Positions 25,040 through 33,990 of a DNA stretch of 64,000 bases are shown one piece after another. The DNA comes from QHXW01 sp035297145. GTDB taxonomy: Bacteria; Acidobacteriota; Terriglobia; Bryobacterales; Bryobacteraceae. Where the stretch lies: NCBI GenBank assembly GCA_035297145.1, contig DATGZN010000093.1, positions 124,001 to 188,000 of the forward strand, given 5' to 3'. Position 1 is the stretch's first letter, and each line of letters starts with the position of its first letter. The position numbers were made by a program, and so were the translations under genes. Below the pieces are notes generated by a model, which ran no database searches, was not told the DNA's origin, and worked only from the letters and a program-made list of their open reading frames with translations.

Positions 25040-26113
25040 ATGAAAACTGCCATCATCGGTTTGCCCATGGTGGGCAAGACTTCCTTGTTCACCATCCTGA
25101 CCGGCGCCCACCAGGATACGCGTCTCGGCTCCACCGCCGCGCGCACGGGCGTCTCGAAGGTTGCCGACGCGCGCCTGGACGCACTCGCCAAGATCTTTGA
25201 ACCGCCGAAGATTACGCACGCTACCGTCGAGTATGTCGACTTCCCCGCCATTTCGAAAGAGCACCTGCGCGACCCGAGTTATCTCGCCGGGCTGCGTGTA
25301 GCCGATGCCTTTGCGCACGTTGTCCGGCTTTTCCAGGATGAGACCGTGCCTCACGAGAAGGGATCTGTCGATCCTGTCCGCGATATCGAGGACGTCGAGA
25401 CCGAGCTGGTGCTGAGTGACCTCGTGGTAATCGAAAAGCGGATCGAGCGCCTGGACAAAGACCGCAAGAAGGTCAAGAACCCGGAGCTCGACCGTGAGTT
25501 CGAGCTGTTGGAGAAATGCAAGGCACTGCTCGATGCCAACCAGCCTCTGCGCCAGCTCGAGCTGGATGCGGACGGCGAAAAGCGCATCCGGGGTTTTCAG
25601 TTTCTGTCGCAGAAGCCGATGCTCTACGTGCTGAACATTGGGGAAAAAGAGGCCGCGCGATTGCACGAAATCGAGGAACAATACCGCACAGGCCCGCTGA
25701 AAGGCCGGGCGCACACCGATTTCACCGCCGTGTGCGGGAAGGTGGAGGCCGAGCTGGCCGAGCTGGCGCCTGAAGAAGCGCGCGAGTATCTGGCAAGCTA
25801 CGGCTTGAAGGAATCCGGTCTCGAGCGCCTGATCACGGCGTCCTATCGTTTGCTCGGTTTGATGTCATTTCTCACTGCCGGCGAGACGGAAGTGCGCGCC
25901 TGGACGGTCCCCATCGACAGCACGGCGGTAAAAGCCGCGGGCGCGATCCATTCCGATTTCGAGAAGAAATTCATCCGCGCGGAGGTGGTCAATTGGAAAG
26001 CGCTGGTGGATCTCGGCGGTTACCCCGGCGTGCGCGAGAAGGGTCTTCTGCGGCTCGAGGGCAAGGAATACATCGTCAAGGATGGCGACGTCCTGGTCAT
26101 CCGCCACTCGTGA
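25040..26113 (+). CDS. ychF: YchF/OLA1-family nucleotide-binding protein
   Basis: 357 residues, normal length. Order: P-loop GLPMVGKTS (7-15), G-domain, a coiled-coil insert (about 125-185: VVIEKRIERLDKDRKKVKN), the G4 variant YVLNIGE, where NxxE replaces NKxD and gives YchF proteins ATP preference, and a C-terminal TGS-like domain ending LRLEGKEYIVKDGDVLVIRHS. YchF binds ribosomes and proteasome or peptidase partners and is linked to stress responses. The P-loop is unusual: most family members read GxPNVGKST, whereas here Asn is Met and S-T is T-S. It is 15 bp behind moxR, so possibly co-transcribed. Confidence 0.88.
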   Translation: MKTAIIGLPMVGKTSLFTILTGAHQDTRLGSTAARTGVSKVADARLDALAKIFEPPKITHATVEYVDFPAISKEHLRDPSYLAGLRVADAFAHVVRLFQDETVPHEKGSVDPVRDIEDVETELVLSDLVVIEKRIERLDKDRKKVKNPELDREFELLEKCKALLDANQPLRQLELDADGEKRIRGFQFLSQKPMLYVLNIGEKEAARLHEIEEQYRTGPLKGRAHTDFTAVCGKVEAELAELAPEEAREYLASYGLKESGLERLITASYRLLGLMSFLTAGETEVRAWTVPIDSTAVKAAGAIHSDFEKKFIRAEVVNWKALVDLGGYPGVREKGLLRLEGKEYIVKDGDVLVIRHS

Positions 26114-26145
26114 AACGCTAACAATTTCCAGCGCGCTAGCCTTGC

Positions 26146-26151
26146 TACAAT
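26146..26151 (+). promoter_or_regulatory. Possible -10 box before the methyltransferase gene
   Basis: TACAAT lies 12 bases before ATG 26164, and TTG just upstream gives an extended-like context. No good -35 hexamer is present. If used, the leader would be only about 5 bases. Confidence 0.25.
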
Positions 26152-26163
26152 TCTCGTGTTCGC

Positions 26164-26808
26164 ATGCGCCGTTCTCTCAACCCGGAAATTATGGACGATC
26201 CGCATGTTCCGCTGGAGACTTGGGAGCATTTTCATCGCCAGTTAGGCGCGCTACACCGTTTCCTGGGAAATCAGCGCGCGATTCTGGATGCGCTGCGGCG
26301 TCATCCGCATCCCATCGGCCGCGTGCTCGATATCGGGTGTGGCGACGGCCAACTGCTCAGCGCGATTCAGCGCGATCTGCAAGTTGACGTCCAGGGTATC
26401 GATCTCCGGCCGCCGCACCGCCAGTTTTTCGATGTCCCGATCGTGGCCGCGGACGCCGCACGTGATCGCCTGCCCGATGCCGATGTGGCCATCTGCGTGA
26501 CCGTATTCCACCATCTGACTGAGGACGAGATCACCGCCTTAGTGCGCAACGCCAGCCGCTCCGTCCGGCGCTTGATCGTCCTCGATCTGGTGCGGCATTG
26601 GATGCCGCTGGCCCTCTTTACCGTGCTGGTGGCGCCATTCGTCATGCGCGTTGTCGCCTTGGACGGCTGCCAGTCGATCCGCCGCGCCTACACGCCCGCG
26701 GAACTGCGCGCCATCGTTGAGGGCGCCTTGAACGGTTCGCCCGCCAAGTTAGTGCACAGCGTCACACGTTTTCGGTCCCGGCAGATGATCGATATCACTT
26801 GGAGCTGA
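26164..26808 (+). CDS. Class I SAM-dependent methyltransferase
   Basis: 214 residues. The SAM-binding core is clear: VLDIGCGDGQLLSAI (motif I, about 58-72), VQGIDLRPP (acidic residue after strand 2), AADAARDRLPDADVAICVTVFHHL (motifs II-III). A C-terminal hydrophobic segment, WMPLALFTVLVAPFVMRVVAL, suggests membrane contact and probably a lipid-like substrate. The N-terminal PEIMDDPHVPLETW resembles methyltransferases found beside type III polyketide synthases, but no such gene is nearby, so the substrate stays open. Confidence 0.85.
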   Translation: MRRSLNPEIMDDPHVPLETWEHFHRQLGALHRFLGNQRAILDALRRHPHPIGRVLDIGCGDGQLLSAIQRDLQVDVQGIDLRPPHRQFFDVPIVAADAARDRLPDADVAICVTVFHHLTEDEITALVRNASRSVRRLIVLDLVRHWMPLALFTVLVAPFVMRVVALDGCQSIRRAYTPAELRAIVEGALNGSPAKLVHSVTRFRSRQMIDITWS

Positions 26809-26848
26809 AAATAACGCAATTGTCGTTGGTCTAGCCGTTCTACAAGAT

Positions 26849-29332
26849 ATGCTCCTCAAAGACCTGCTCTACGCTTTGCGAACGTTGCGAAAAGCTCCTG
26901 GATTCTCACTTGCCGCAGTAATCACCATCGGGCTCGGGATCGGAGCCAGCACCGCGATTTTTAGCGTCACCGAGACCGTGCTGCTGCGCCCGCTCCCCTA
27001 TAAAGCGTCTGATCGCCTGGTTCTAGCCTGCAACGACATGCGCCGGAGAAACGTGAAGGATTTCCCGTTTTCAAACGCCGATTTCCTGGATCTGCGCAAC
27101 GGCGCAAAGCGTGCATTTGAAGATTTCGGCGCCGTTACTACTGGCCGTGGTCCCATGCCCCAGGCGGATGGCACTCCTGAGCAGGTGCGTTTCGGAGTGG
27201 TCTCGACCAATTTTCTCAGCTTGATGGGTGCCCGAGTGATCCTTGGCCGGGATTTCCAGGATTCTGACGGCCTGCCGCAGCCGCCACTGCCGCAAGCCGG
27301 AGCTGCGCCGGGTGGGCCGCCACCTCAGCAACTTCCCACCTTCGCCATTCTGAGCTACGGATATTTCCAGCGGCGTTTCGGCGGGAACGTATCCGTGCTT
27401 GGTCAAGTACTTCCCCTGGCCGGCGGGCAACGGCCAATTGTGGTTGGCGTTCTGGCGCCCGGATTCGAGCTGCTCTTTCCACCGGATGCCAACGTGGAAC
27501 AGCTCCCGGATGTCTGGTTCGCCGCGCGGATTACTTACGATACCGCCAACCGCAACAATGTGCGGTGGCGCGTCATCGGCAGGATGAAACCGGACGTCAC
27601 CTTGGAGCGTGCGCAAGCCGAGGCCGATACCATCACCGGGCAGCTCCACCGCGTCAGTCCGATTATGCGGACCGCGGGCCAATATATCCGCATCGAGCCG
27701 ATGAAACAGCACCTAGTGAGCGAAGTCCAACCCGCCATATTGGCGCTTATGGGCGCCGTCATATTTCTGCTGCTCATTGCCTGCGCCAACGTGGCGAACC
27801 TGATGCTCGTGCGTACCTCGCTCCGCGAGCGCGAGTTTGCCGTGCGCACTGCGTTGGGCGGAAGCTGGTGGCGGCTGGCCCGCCAGATGATGGCCGAAGC
27901 GATGGTTATTTCCGCCCTCGGAACGCTGGGTGGTCTCGGCCTGGCATGGCTTGGGATGCATGCGCTGCTCGTAATCGCACCGGAAAATGTCCCGCGGCTC
28001 AACGCCGTCCACATCGATCCTGCAGTGCTGGCGTTCTCGGCCTTAGCCGGGCTCGCCGCCGCCGCTATCTTCGGACTCGTACCCGCATTTCGCTCTGCGC
28101 GGCCAAACATCGTTCGGGTTCTTCGGGCGAGCGGACGAACCGCCGCGGCGGGAGGCGGAATGCTGCGAAACGGAGTGGTGGTTATGGAAGTGGCTCTCTG
28201 TTTCGTGCTCCTTATTGGTTCGGGCCTGATGTTTCGCACTTTCCTGGCGATTCAGAGAGTCAATTTGGGGTTCGAGCCGCACAACCTGCTCACGTTCCAG
28301 GTGCTGGGCAACTATGCGGATACCCCGGCCGCTCGACAAGCCCTCATGCGCGAGCTTCACGACGGCCTAGCAGGCATCCCTGGCGTCCGAATCGTCACCG
28401 CGTCATACCCAATGCCGCTCGCCGGTGGCTTCACGCCGATCCGTTGGGGCTTGGCAGAAGCGCTAGCGGATCCGACCAAATTTCAAGCTGCCGACTTTCA
28501 GGTTGTCCTGCCAGGCTACTTTGAGGCGATGCATACTCCCGTGATCGCTGGCCGCACATTCACTGAAGCGGACAATTCGCCTGACCGCAACATCATTATT
28601 GTTGACCAGGCTTTCGCCTCCCAAGCATTTCCTTTTGAATCCGCCGTAGGAAAACGGATTCTCTTCCGTTTACGCGGGGCGGAGGCTGAATGGGCAGAAA
28701 TCATTGGCGTTGTGGCGCACCAGCGCGATGTCTCGCTGGCGACGCCCGGCCGCGAACAAATCTACGTCACCGATGGTTACTTGAACTACGGAAACGTGGG
28801 TTGGTGGACGCTCCGCACCACAGGCGACCCCAGCCGCTACACCGTCCCAGCCCGCGCCGAAATCCGAAAGCTCGCTCCGCAACTGCTCATCACCGACATT
28901 CATTCCATGGACGAGCTGGTTAGCGGGGCGCAGTCTGGTACGCGCTTCTCTCTGGTGTTGATCGGCGTGTTCGCGGCTGTTGCCACGCTACTGGCGGCCG
29001 TCGGACTTTATGGCGTGCTGTCTACGGTTGTGCGGCAACGCACGGCGGAAATCGGCGTCCGGATGGCCGTGGGCGCCGCGCCTGAAAGTGTGTTCCGCCT
29101 TGTGGTCGGCTACGGACTAAAACTAAGCGCCACCGGCATTGCGATCGGCCTTTGCGCGGCTTTCGCCCTAACGCGCGTAATGACCAGCATGTTGGTCGGA
29201 GTCAAAGCGACAGATCCGTCTACATTCACGACAATCTCGATCCTGTTCTTCCTCATCGCCGCCCTGGCATCCTGGATACCGGCGCGTCGCGCAGCCGGCC
29301 TCGACCCAATGGCAGCTCTGCGAGAGGAGTGA
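26849..29332 (+). CDS. ADOP-class ABC permease (MacB/FtsX fusion, 827 aa)
   Basis: Starts with the LLKDLLYALRTLRKAPGFSL region and a first membrane helix (AAVITIGLGIGASTAIFSV), then a periplasmic MacB-like domain (about 45-280), three helices of the first FtsX domain (about 285-415), a second periplasmic domain, and a second FtsX triplet ending DPMAALREE. This doubled permease is the acidobacterial duplicated orphan permease class: it has the fold of MacB/LolC permeases but no dedicated ATPase beside it. Role unproven; efflux or lipoprotein/peptide transport is assumed. A Pro/Gln-rich insert (QPPLPQAGAAPGGPPPQQLP, about residue 147) is unusual. The next gene, a second ADOP, starts 4 bases on. 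Confidence 0.9.
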   Translation: MLLKDLLYALRTLRKAPGFSLAAVITIGLGIGASTAIFSVTETVLLRPLPYKASDRLVLACNDMRRRNVKDFPFSNADFLDLRNGAKRAFEDFGAVTTGRGPMPQADGTPEQVRFGVVSTNFLSLMGARVILGRDFQDSDGLPQPPLPQAGAAPGGPPPQQLPTFAILSYGYFQRRFGGNVSVLGQVLPLAGGQRPIVVGVLAPGFELLFPPDANVEQLPDVWFAARITYDTANRNNVRWRVIGRMKPDVTLERAQAEADTITGQLHRVSPIMRTAGQYIRIEPMKQHLVSEVQPAILALMGAVIFLLLIACANVANLMLVRTSLREREFAVRTALGGSWWRLARQMMAEAMVISALGTLGGLGLAWLGMHALLVIAPENVPRLNAVHIDPAVLAFSALAGLAAAAIFGLVPAFRSARPNIVRVLRASGRTAAAGGGMLRNGVVVMEVALCFVLLIGSGLMFRTFLAIQRVNLGFEPHNLLTFQVLGNYADTPAARQALMRELHDGLAGIPGVRIVTASYPMPLAGGFTPIRWGLAEALADPTKFQAADFQVVLPGYFEAMHTPVIAGRTFTEADNSPDRNIIIVDQAFASQAFPFESAVGKRILFRLRGAEAEWAEIIGVVAHQRDVSLATPGREQIYVTDGYLNYGNVGWWTLRTTGDPSRYTVPARAEIRKLAPQLLITDIHSMDELVSGAQSGTRFSLVLIGVFAAVATLLAAVGLYGVLSTVVRQRTAEIGVRMAVGAAPESVFRLVVGYGLKLSATGIAIGLCAAFALTRVMTSMLVGVKATDPSTFTTISILFFLIAALASWIPARRAAGLDPMAALREE

Positions 29333-29336
29333 GGTC

Positions 29337-31808
29337 TTGTTCGATGCGCTGATTAAAGACGTTCGCTATACCCTCCGGCTCACCCGCAAGTCACCCGGCT
29401 TCTTTGCGACTGTGATAATGTTGCTCGGCCTGGGCATCGGGCTAAACTCCGCAATTTTCAGCTTGCTGGACGCGTTGCTGCTGCGTCCGCTGCCCGTCGC
29501 GCGGCCGAACGAACTAGTGCGGTTGGTGCAACTCGCCGCTCCGCTCGGTGCGCGCAGCTACTTCACGTACACGACTTACCGTGAGCTCGCGCAGCGTGCC
29601 AGGAATTTCACGGTCGTTTTTGCCTACCACGAAGCAATCCTGGCTGTGCGCGACGCGAACGGTGCCCGCAACATCCCTTGTCAGATCGTCAGCGGCAACT
29701 TCCTCAGCGCTCTTGGTGTGCACCCGCTTTATGGGCGAGCACTGACTCCCTCCGATGAACTGCACGCATCCGACGTGCTGCCCGCAGTGCTCAGTTATAC
29801 ATTTTGGGCGCGCGCCTACGCGGGCGATCCCGGTGCCATTGGCAAACGGCTGACCTTACAGAATCGCGCCTTCACCGTGGTAGGAGTCATGCCGCGCGAA
29901 TTCCACGGCGTACAGTTGGAAACCGCACCCGACGTTTTCATTCCGCTGATCGCGGCCGATAGTCTGTTTACCAACCCGGATTTCAATTCCTATCGCAAGT
30001 TGGGCTACTCGCTCGTTGCCCGGCTTCGTTCCGGCATTACGTTGGCGGTCGCCCAGGCAGAGGCTGAATCCATCTTCAAAGCTGCTCTTGACCAGGAGTT
30101 CCACGGCGCCCAGGAAGCCAGCTACTGGACCACCGGCCAGTTTCAATTGCAGCCCATCGCCAACGGTGTATCTTTACTGCGTCCGAAGTTCGCCTCCGCT
30201 CTTCTGTTACTCATGGGCGGCGGCGCACTACTGTTGCTCATCGTTTGCGCCAACATCGGCGGGTTATTGCTTGCCCGCACAGCCGCCCGCCGGGGCGAGA
30301 TCGCCGTCCGGCTCGCCATCGGAGCCACCGGCATGCATTTGGTCCGGCAATGGTTGACGGAAACTCTGTTGCTGTCATTGGCGGGAGGGATCCTCGGTGT
30401 CGGCGCGGCTTGCGCAGCCATACCCCTGCTGGTTCGCGCCCTGCCGCCGATACGCGATCTGAGCGCGACGCTCGTCACCGTGTCGTTGAACCTGAAGCCA
30501 AATGCGCATTTGCTCGCTTTCTCATTTCTGCTTTGCCTTGCCTCGGCGCTGCTGGCTGGTCTTCCATCAGCCATCCAGACTACGCGGCACGATCTTCACA
30601 CCGCACTCAAAGCCTCGCGAGCCACGTCCCGTCAGCCGCTCCGCTGGATGCTCGTCTCACTCCAGGTGGCATTGTGCACCGTGCTTCTTTCCGTCGCGGG
30701 TCTACTGGTTTCCACGTTCCAGCATCTCCGAGCGCTCGATCCGGGCTTTGACCGCGACCACGTCGTTACGTTCTCGCTTGATCCCGGCACGTTAGGCTAT
30801 ACGCCCCAACAGGCACGAAGCCTGCGGTTGCGCCTGGAGGCCGCTGTTCGAGACCTGCCTGGTGTGGCCGCGGTGGGTGACGCTTCACGTGGCCTGATGC
30901 GCGGCACCGGAATGAAATCGACGTTTACTCCCACCGGCCAAATAGCGCCCGCGACTGAGTTCATGAATACCAGCCTCAATTGGGTGTCGCCGGAATACTT
31001 CGACGCCATGGGAATTCGTTTCCTTGCAGGCCGCAACTTCCGCCCGGACGAGCCGCCCGCCAAGCCAGAGCCCATGATCGTCAATCAGGCCTTCGCGCGT
31101 CACCTTTGCCCTCACGGCGATCCGCTCGGGCGAACATTTGGTCAGGCTTGGAAGCAGCCCGCCGGAGCAAGCCATCAGATCATCGGTGTTGTCAGCGACG
31201 CCAAATATCGCTCCCTGCGCGAGGCTATGCAGCCGATTGCGTATGGGCCCTGGGCATCTTGGCAAGGCACGGACTTTATCCTGCACGTACGCACTCGCAA
31301 TGATCCCGCGGCTATCATCGACCCCGCCCGCAGGGTCCTCCACGCGATCGATCCGCGCCTCCCTTTCGATGAGATCCACACGCTCGCCGAGGAAGTGGAT
31401 GTCTCCTTGTGGCCCGAACGTACGCTAGCCTGGCTCTCCGCGGCCTTCAGTGCCGCTGCCGCCGCGTTAGCCGCACTTGGTGTTTTCGGCGCCCTCGCAT
31501 ATGCGATTGCTCAAATGAAGCGCGAAATCGGCATCCGCGTGGCCCTGGGTGCGCCGCCGGCGGCTGTGATCCGCTTGCTCTCGGCGAAGCCGGTGATGTT
31601 CGCCGGCATAGGCGTGGCCGCCGGTGTTTTCGGCTTCCTCTTCCTAGCGCCAACGCTCAGCGGACTGCTGTACGGCGTTTCCACTACTGACCCTCTGGCC
31701 CTGACCGGCGCGGCCGCGACCGTGCTGGGCATCGTCCTGTCTGCGACCTTCGCTGCTGCCAGCGCGGCTCTCCGCGTCAACCCCGCGTCCGTGCTCCGCG
31801 AGGACTAA
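29337..31808 (+). CDS. ADOP-class ABC permease (823 aa)
   Basis: TTG start at 29337, four bases after the previous stop, with GAGTGAGG as ribosome site, so coupled to the upstream ADOP. Same layout: DVRYTLRLTRKSPGFFA, first helix VIMLLGLGIGLNSAIFSL, MacB-like periplasmic domain, FtsX helices (LLLMGGGALLLLIVCANIGGLLLA and following), second half ending NPASVLRED. The two proteins of the pair are only moderately alike, so the pair is old, in contrast to the 36.8-42.1 kb pair. No PadR regulator stands beside it. Converges on the sugar-binding protein gene. Confidence 0.9.
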   Translation: MFDALIKDVRYTLRLTRKSPGFFATVIMLLGLGIGLNSAIFSLLDALLLRPLPVARPNELVRLVQLAAPLGARSYFTYTTYRELAQRARNFTVVFAYHEAILAVRDANGARNIPCQIVSGNFLSALGVHPLYGRALTPSDELHASDVLPAVLSYTFWARAYAGDPGAIGKRLTLQNRAFTVVGVMPREFHGVQLETAPDVFIPLIAADSLFTNPDFNSYRKLGYSLVARLRSGITLAVAQAEAESIFKAALDQEFHGAQEASYWTTGQFQLQPIANGVSLLRPKFASALLLLMGGGALLLLIVCANIGGLLLARTAARRGEIAVRLAIGATGMHLVRQWLTETLLLSLAGGILGVGAACAAIPLLVRALPPIRDLSATLVTVSLNLKPNAHLLAFSFLLCLASALLAGLPSAIQTTRHDLHTALKASRATSRQPLRWMLVSLQVALCTVLLSVAGLLVSTFQHLRALDPGFDRDHVVTFSLDPGTLGYTPQQARSLRLRLEAAVRDLPGVAAVGDASRGLMRGTGMKSTFTPTGQIAPATEFMNTSLNWVSPEYFDAMGIRFLAGRNFRPDEPPAKPEPMIVNQAFARHLCPHGDPLGRTFGQAWKQPAGASHQIIGVVSDAKYRSLREAMQPIAYGPWASWQGTDFILHVRTRNDPAAIIDPARRVLHAIDPRLPFDEIHTLAEEVDVSLWPERTLAWLSAAFSAAAAALAALGVFGALAYAIAQMKREIGIRVALGAPPAAVIRLLSAKPVMFAGIGVAAGVFGFLFLAPTLSGLLYGVSTTDPLALTGAAATVLGIVLSATFAAASAALRVNPASVLRED

Positions 31809-31814
31809 ACCCGG

Positions 31815-32813
31815 CTACGATTTTCCTTCGGTCTTCACCGCGTCTCGCGCTTTGAGAAAACTATCCACATTCTCCTTGGTGATCAGCGTGGCGCCTGTAT
31901 CCACGAACGTCGGCAGGGGCGAGAAGGGATCCTGCGCCCAATTGTGGTCGAGTGCCGCCGGCTTGTGATGATATAACTCGTCGAGCATCTTCAAGCCGTA
32001 ATACGCCATGGTGTAAGGCTTCTGCGCAATCGTCGCGGCGATCACTCCCTTTTGAATCCACTTGAGCGTATCTTCGTCCGTGTCCATCGCGACCACAGTC
32101 TTGCCGGTCACTTTGTTGCGATCGAGCACCTCCGCCACTTCCTTGCCTCCCTGTGCTTCGAGGCAAATGAAAGCGTCCACTTTGTCGCGCCGTTTTTCGA
32201 CGATTTCACTGGCTTTGTCGAAAGCAATCCGTGGATCACCCTTGATGTCCACCACTTCTACAATCTTGATTCCGGGATTCTCGCTGAACGCGAATTTGTA
32301 GCCATTCAGCCGTTCCACCAGGTTCGCCTGTCCTGGCATGGTGAAGACCACGACGTTACCCTTACCGTTGATCTGCTTGGCCGCCACACGGCCTCCCATC
32401 ACGCCCGCCTGGTAGTTGTTGGTGCCAATGAACAGCAGCCGCTTACTGCCGGGCGCGTCGGAGTCCAGCGTGATCACCGGAATTCCCGCGCTGACGGCTG
32501 CGTCGATGTCGCCCTGCAGAAGCGTCGCATCGGCTGCTGAGACGAGGATACCGGAAGGCTTATCCTGCAACCCGGTGAGCCGCCGCAACTCCTGCTGCTC
32601 CGCATTGGCGTCGTACGTATCGGGTCCCGTCACTTCCGCCCGCAGTTGCAATTGCGCGGCCGCCCGCATAAGCCCGTTGCCGGCAGTCTGCCAGTAGGGA
32701 ATCTTCACGTTCGAAGACAGAAGGTAGTATTTCTCCTGCGGATCATGCCGCGAACCGCCGCCGCAACCGGTTAGGAGAATGAGAACAGCGAGAATCCACT
32801 TTGCAACGCGCAT
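31815..32813 (-). CDS. RbsB-like sugar-binding lipoprotein (orphan)
   Basis: 332 residues from ATG 32813, which has GAAGGAGG five bases upstream; an ATG at 32831 precedes that Shine-Dalgarno sequence and is rejected. Lipoprotein signal with lipobox LLTGC. Periplasmic-binding-protein type 1 fold: YYLLSSNVKIPYWQTAGNGLMRAA, ILVSAADATLLQGDIDAAVSAGIPVITLDSDAP, FIGTNNYQAGVMGGR, GDPRIAFDKASEIV, VVAMDTDEDTLKWIQKGVIAATIAQKP. Typical of ribose/galactose/autoinducer-2 ABC import. No permease or ATPase gene is nearby, so it either feeds a distant transporter or senses a ligand. Confidence 0.9.
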   Translation of the reverse strand: MRVAKWILAVLILLTGCGGGSRHDPQEKYYLLSSNVKIPYWQTAGNGLMRAAAQLQLRAEVTGPDTYDANAEQQELRRLTGLQDKPSGILVSAADATLLQGDIDAAVSAGIPVITLDSDAPGSKRLLFIGTNNYQAGVMGGRVAAKQINGKGNVVVFTMPGQANLVERLNGYKFAFSENPGIKIVEVVDIKGDPRIAFDKASEIVEKRRDKVDAFICLEAQGGKEVAEVLDRNKVTGKTVVAMDTDEDTLKWIQKGVIAATIAQKPYTMAYYGLKMLDELYHHKPAALDHNWAQDPFSPLPTFVDTGATLITKENVDSFLKARDAVKTEGKS

Positions 32814-32869
32814 AGAACCTCCTTCGATCATGGGAATCTGTGCTTAGATTCTACTTGAACCGCGGGGAA

Positions 32870-33988
32870 CTACACCAGCACGGTGAACGTCGTTTCCGTG
32901 CGCGTCACGGGCCGGTACAGGGTATCGCGCTCCACCGGCTCGCGGCCCGCTTTGCGGATCAGCCGCAGCAGTTCGCCGCGCCGCAGCGACTGGCTGGTGG
33001 TCGCGCCCGCATCGTGGTAGATCTTCTCCTCCACCACCGTGCCATCGATATCGTCCGCGCCGAAGCGCAGCGCGATCTGCGCGACCCGCGGCGTCATCAT
33101 AATCCAGTACGCCTTGATGTGCGCAATGTTATCCAACAGCAACCGTGCCACCGCGATGCTCTTGATGTCGAGGAAGCCCGTGGTCTTCGGAATATGCCGC
33201 AGGGGCGTATTGTCCGGATGAAATGCCAGCGGAATGAAGGTCACGAAGCCTTGTGTCTCATCTTGCAGCGCGCGCAATTTCAGCAGGTGATCCACGCGAT
33301 CTTCATCGGTCTCGATGTGGCCGTAGAGCATGGTGCAATTGGAATGCAGTCCCAGGCGGTGTGCCGTGCGCGCGGTTTCCAGCCACTCTTCGCCCGTGAT
33401 CTTGTGGTCGCAGATGATGCGCCGCACACGATCCGAGAAAATCTCCGCGCCGCCGCCCGGTAGCGAATCCATGCCGGCATGGCGCAGCCGCTCCAGTACC
33501 TCTTGCGTCGAAATCCGCGTCCGCTGTGCGAGATAGCCGATCTCCACCATGGTGAACGCCTTCAAGTGCACCTGCGGAAAGCGCTCCTTCAGGCCGCGCA
33601 GCATCTCGCAATACCAGTCGAGCGTCAGCTCCGGATGCAGACCGCCCACGATGTGGAATTCCGTAACCGCTTCGGTCCAGCCTTCGCCCGCCACGTGCCA
33701 CACCTGGTCGAGCGACATCGTATACGCTTTCGGATCTTTCGCCCGCTTTCCGAACGCGCACAGCCGGCAGCTCGCCACGCAAACGTCGGTAGGATTAATG
33801 TGCCGGTTCACATTGAAATAAGTGACGTCGCCGTGGAGCCGCTCGCGCACCAGGTTGGCCATGTAGCCGAGCGCCAGAATATCGGACGTCCGGTACAGCG
33901 CAACGCCGTCGTCGTAAGACAAACGTTCGCCCGCTTCGACTTTATCGAGTATCGGCCGCAGTCGTGAATCTTCGACGAAAACTTGCAT
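32870..33988 (-). CDS. mqnE: Aminofutalosine synthase MqnE
   Basis: 372 residues from ATG 33988 (MQVFVEDSRL); the frame continues upstream but over mqnP. Radical-SAM enzyme of the CofH/MqnE family that joins SAM with 3-[(1-carboxyvinyl)oxy]benzoate to make aminofutalosine in menaquinone synthesis. Visible: the iron-sulphur motif CVASCRLCAFGKR (CxxxCxxC), VTYFNVNRHINPTDVC before it, FHIVGGLHPELTLDWY, the SLPGGGAEIFSDRVR segment and HSNCTMLYGHIET. It starts two bases after the mqnP stop, so the two form an operon. Indicates menaquinone made by the futalosine route. Confidence 0.95.
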   Translation of the reverse strand: MQVFVEDSRLRPILDKVEAGERLSYDDGVALYRTSDILALGYMANLVRERLHGDVTYFNVNRHINPTDVCVASCRLCAFGKRAKDPKAYTMSLDQVWHVAGEGWTEAVTEFHIVGGLHPELTLDWYCEMLRGLKERFPQVHLKAFTMVEIGYLAQRTRISTQEVLERLRHAGMDSLPGGGAEIFSDRVRRIICDHKITGEEWLETARTAHRLGLHSNCTMLYGHIETDEDRVDHLLKLRALQDETQGFVTFIPLAFHPDNTPLRHIPKTTGFLDIKSIAVARLLLDNIAHIKAYWIMMTPRVAQIALRFGADDIDGTVVEEKIYHDAGATTSQSLRRGELLRLIRKAGREPVERDTLYRPVTRTETTFTVLV

Positions 33989-33990
33989 AG

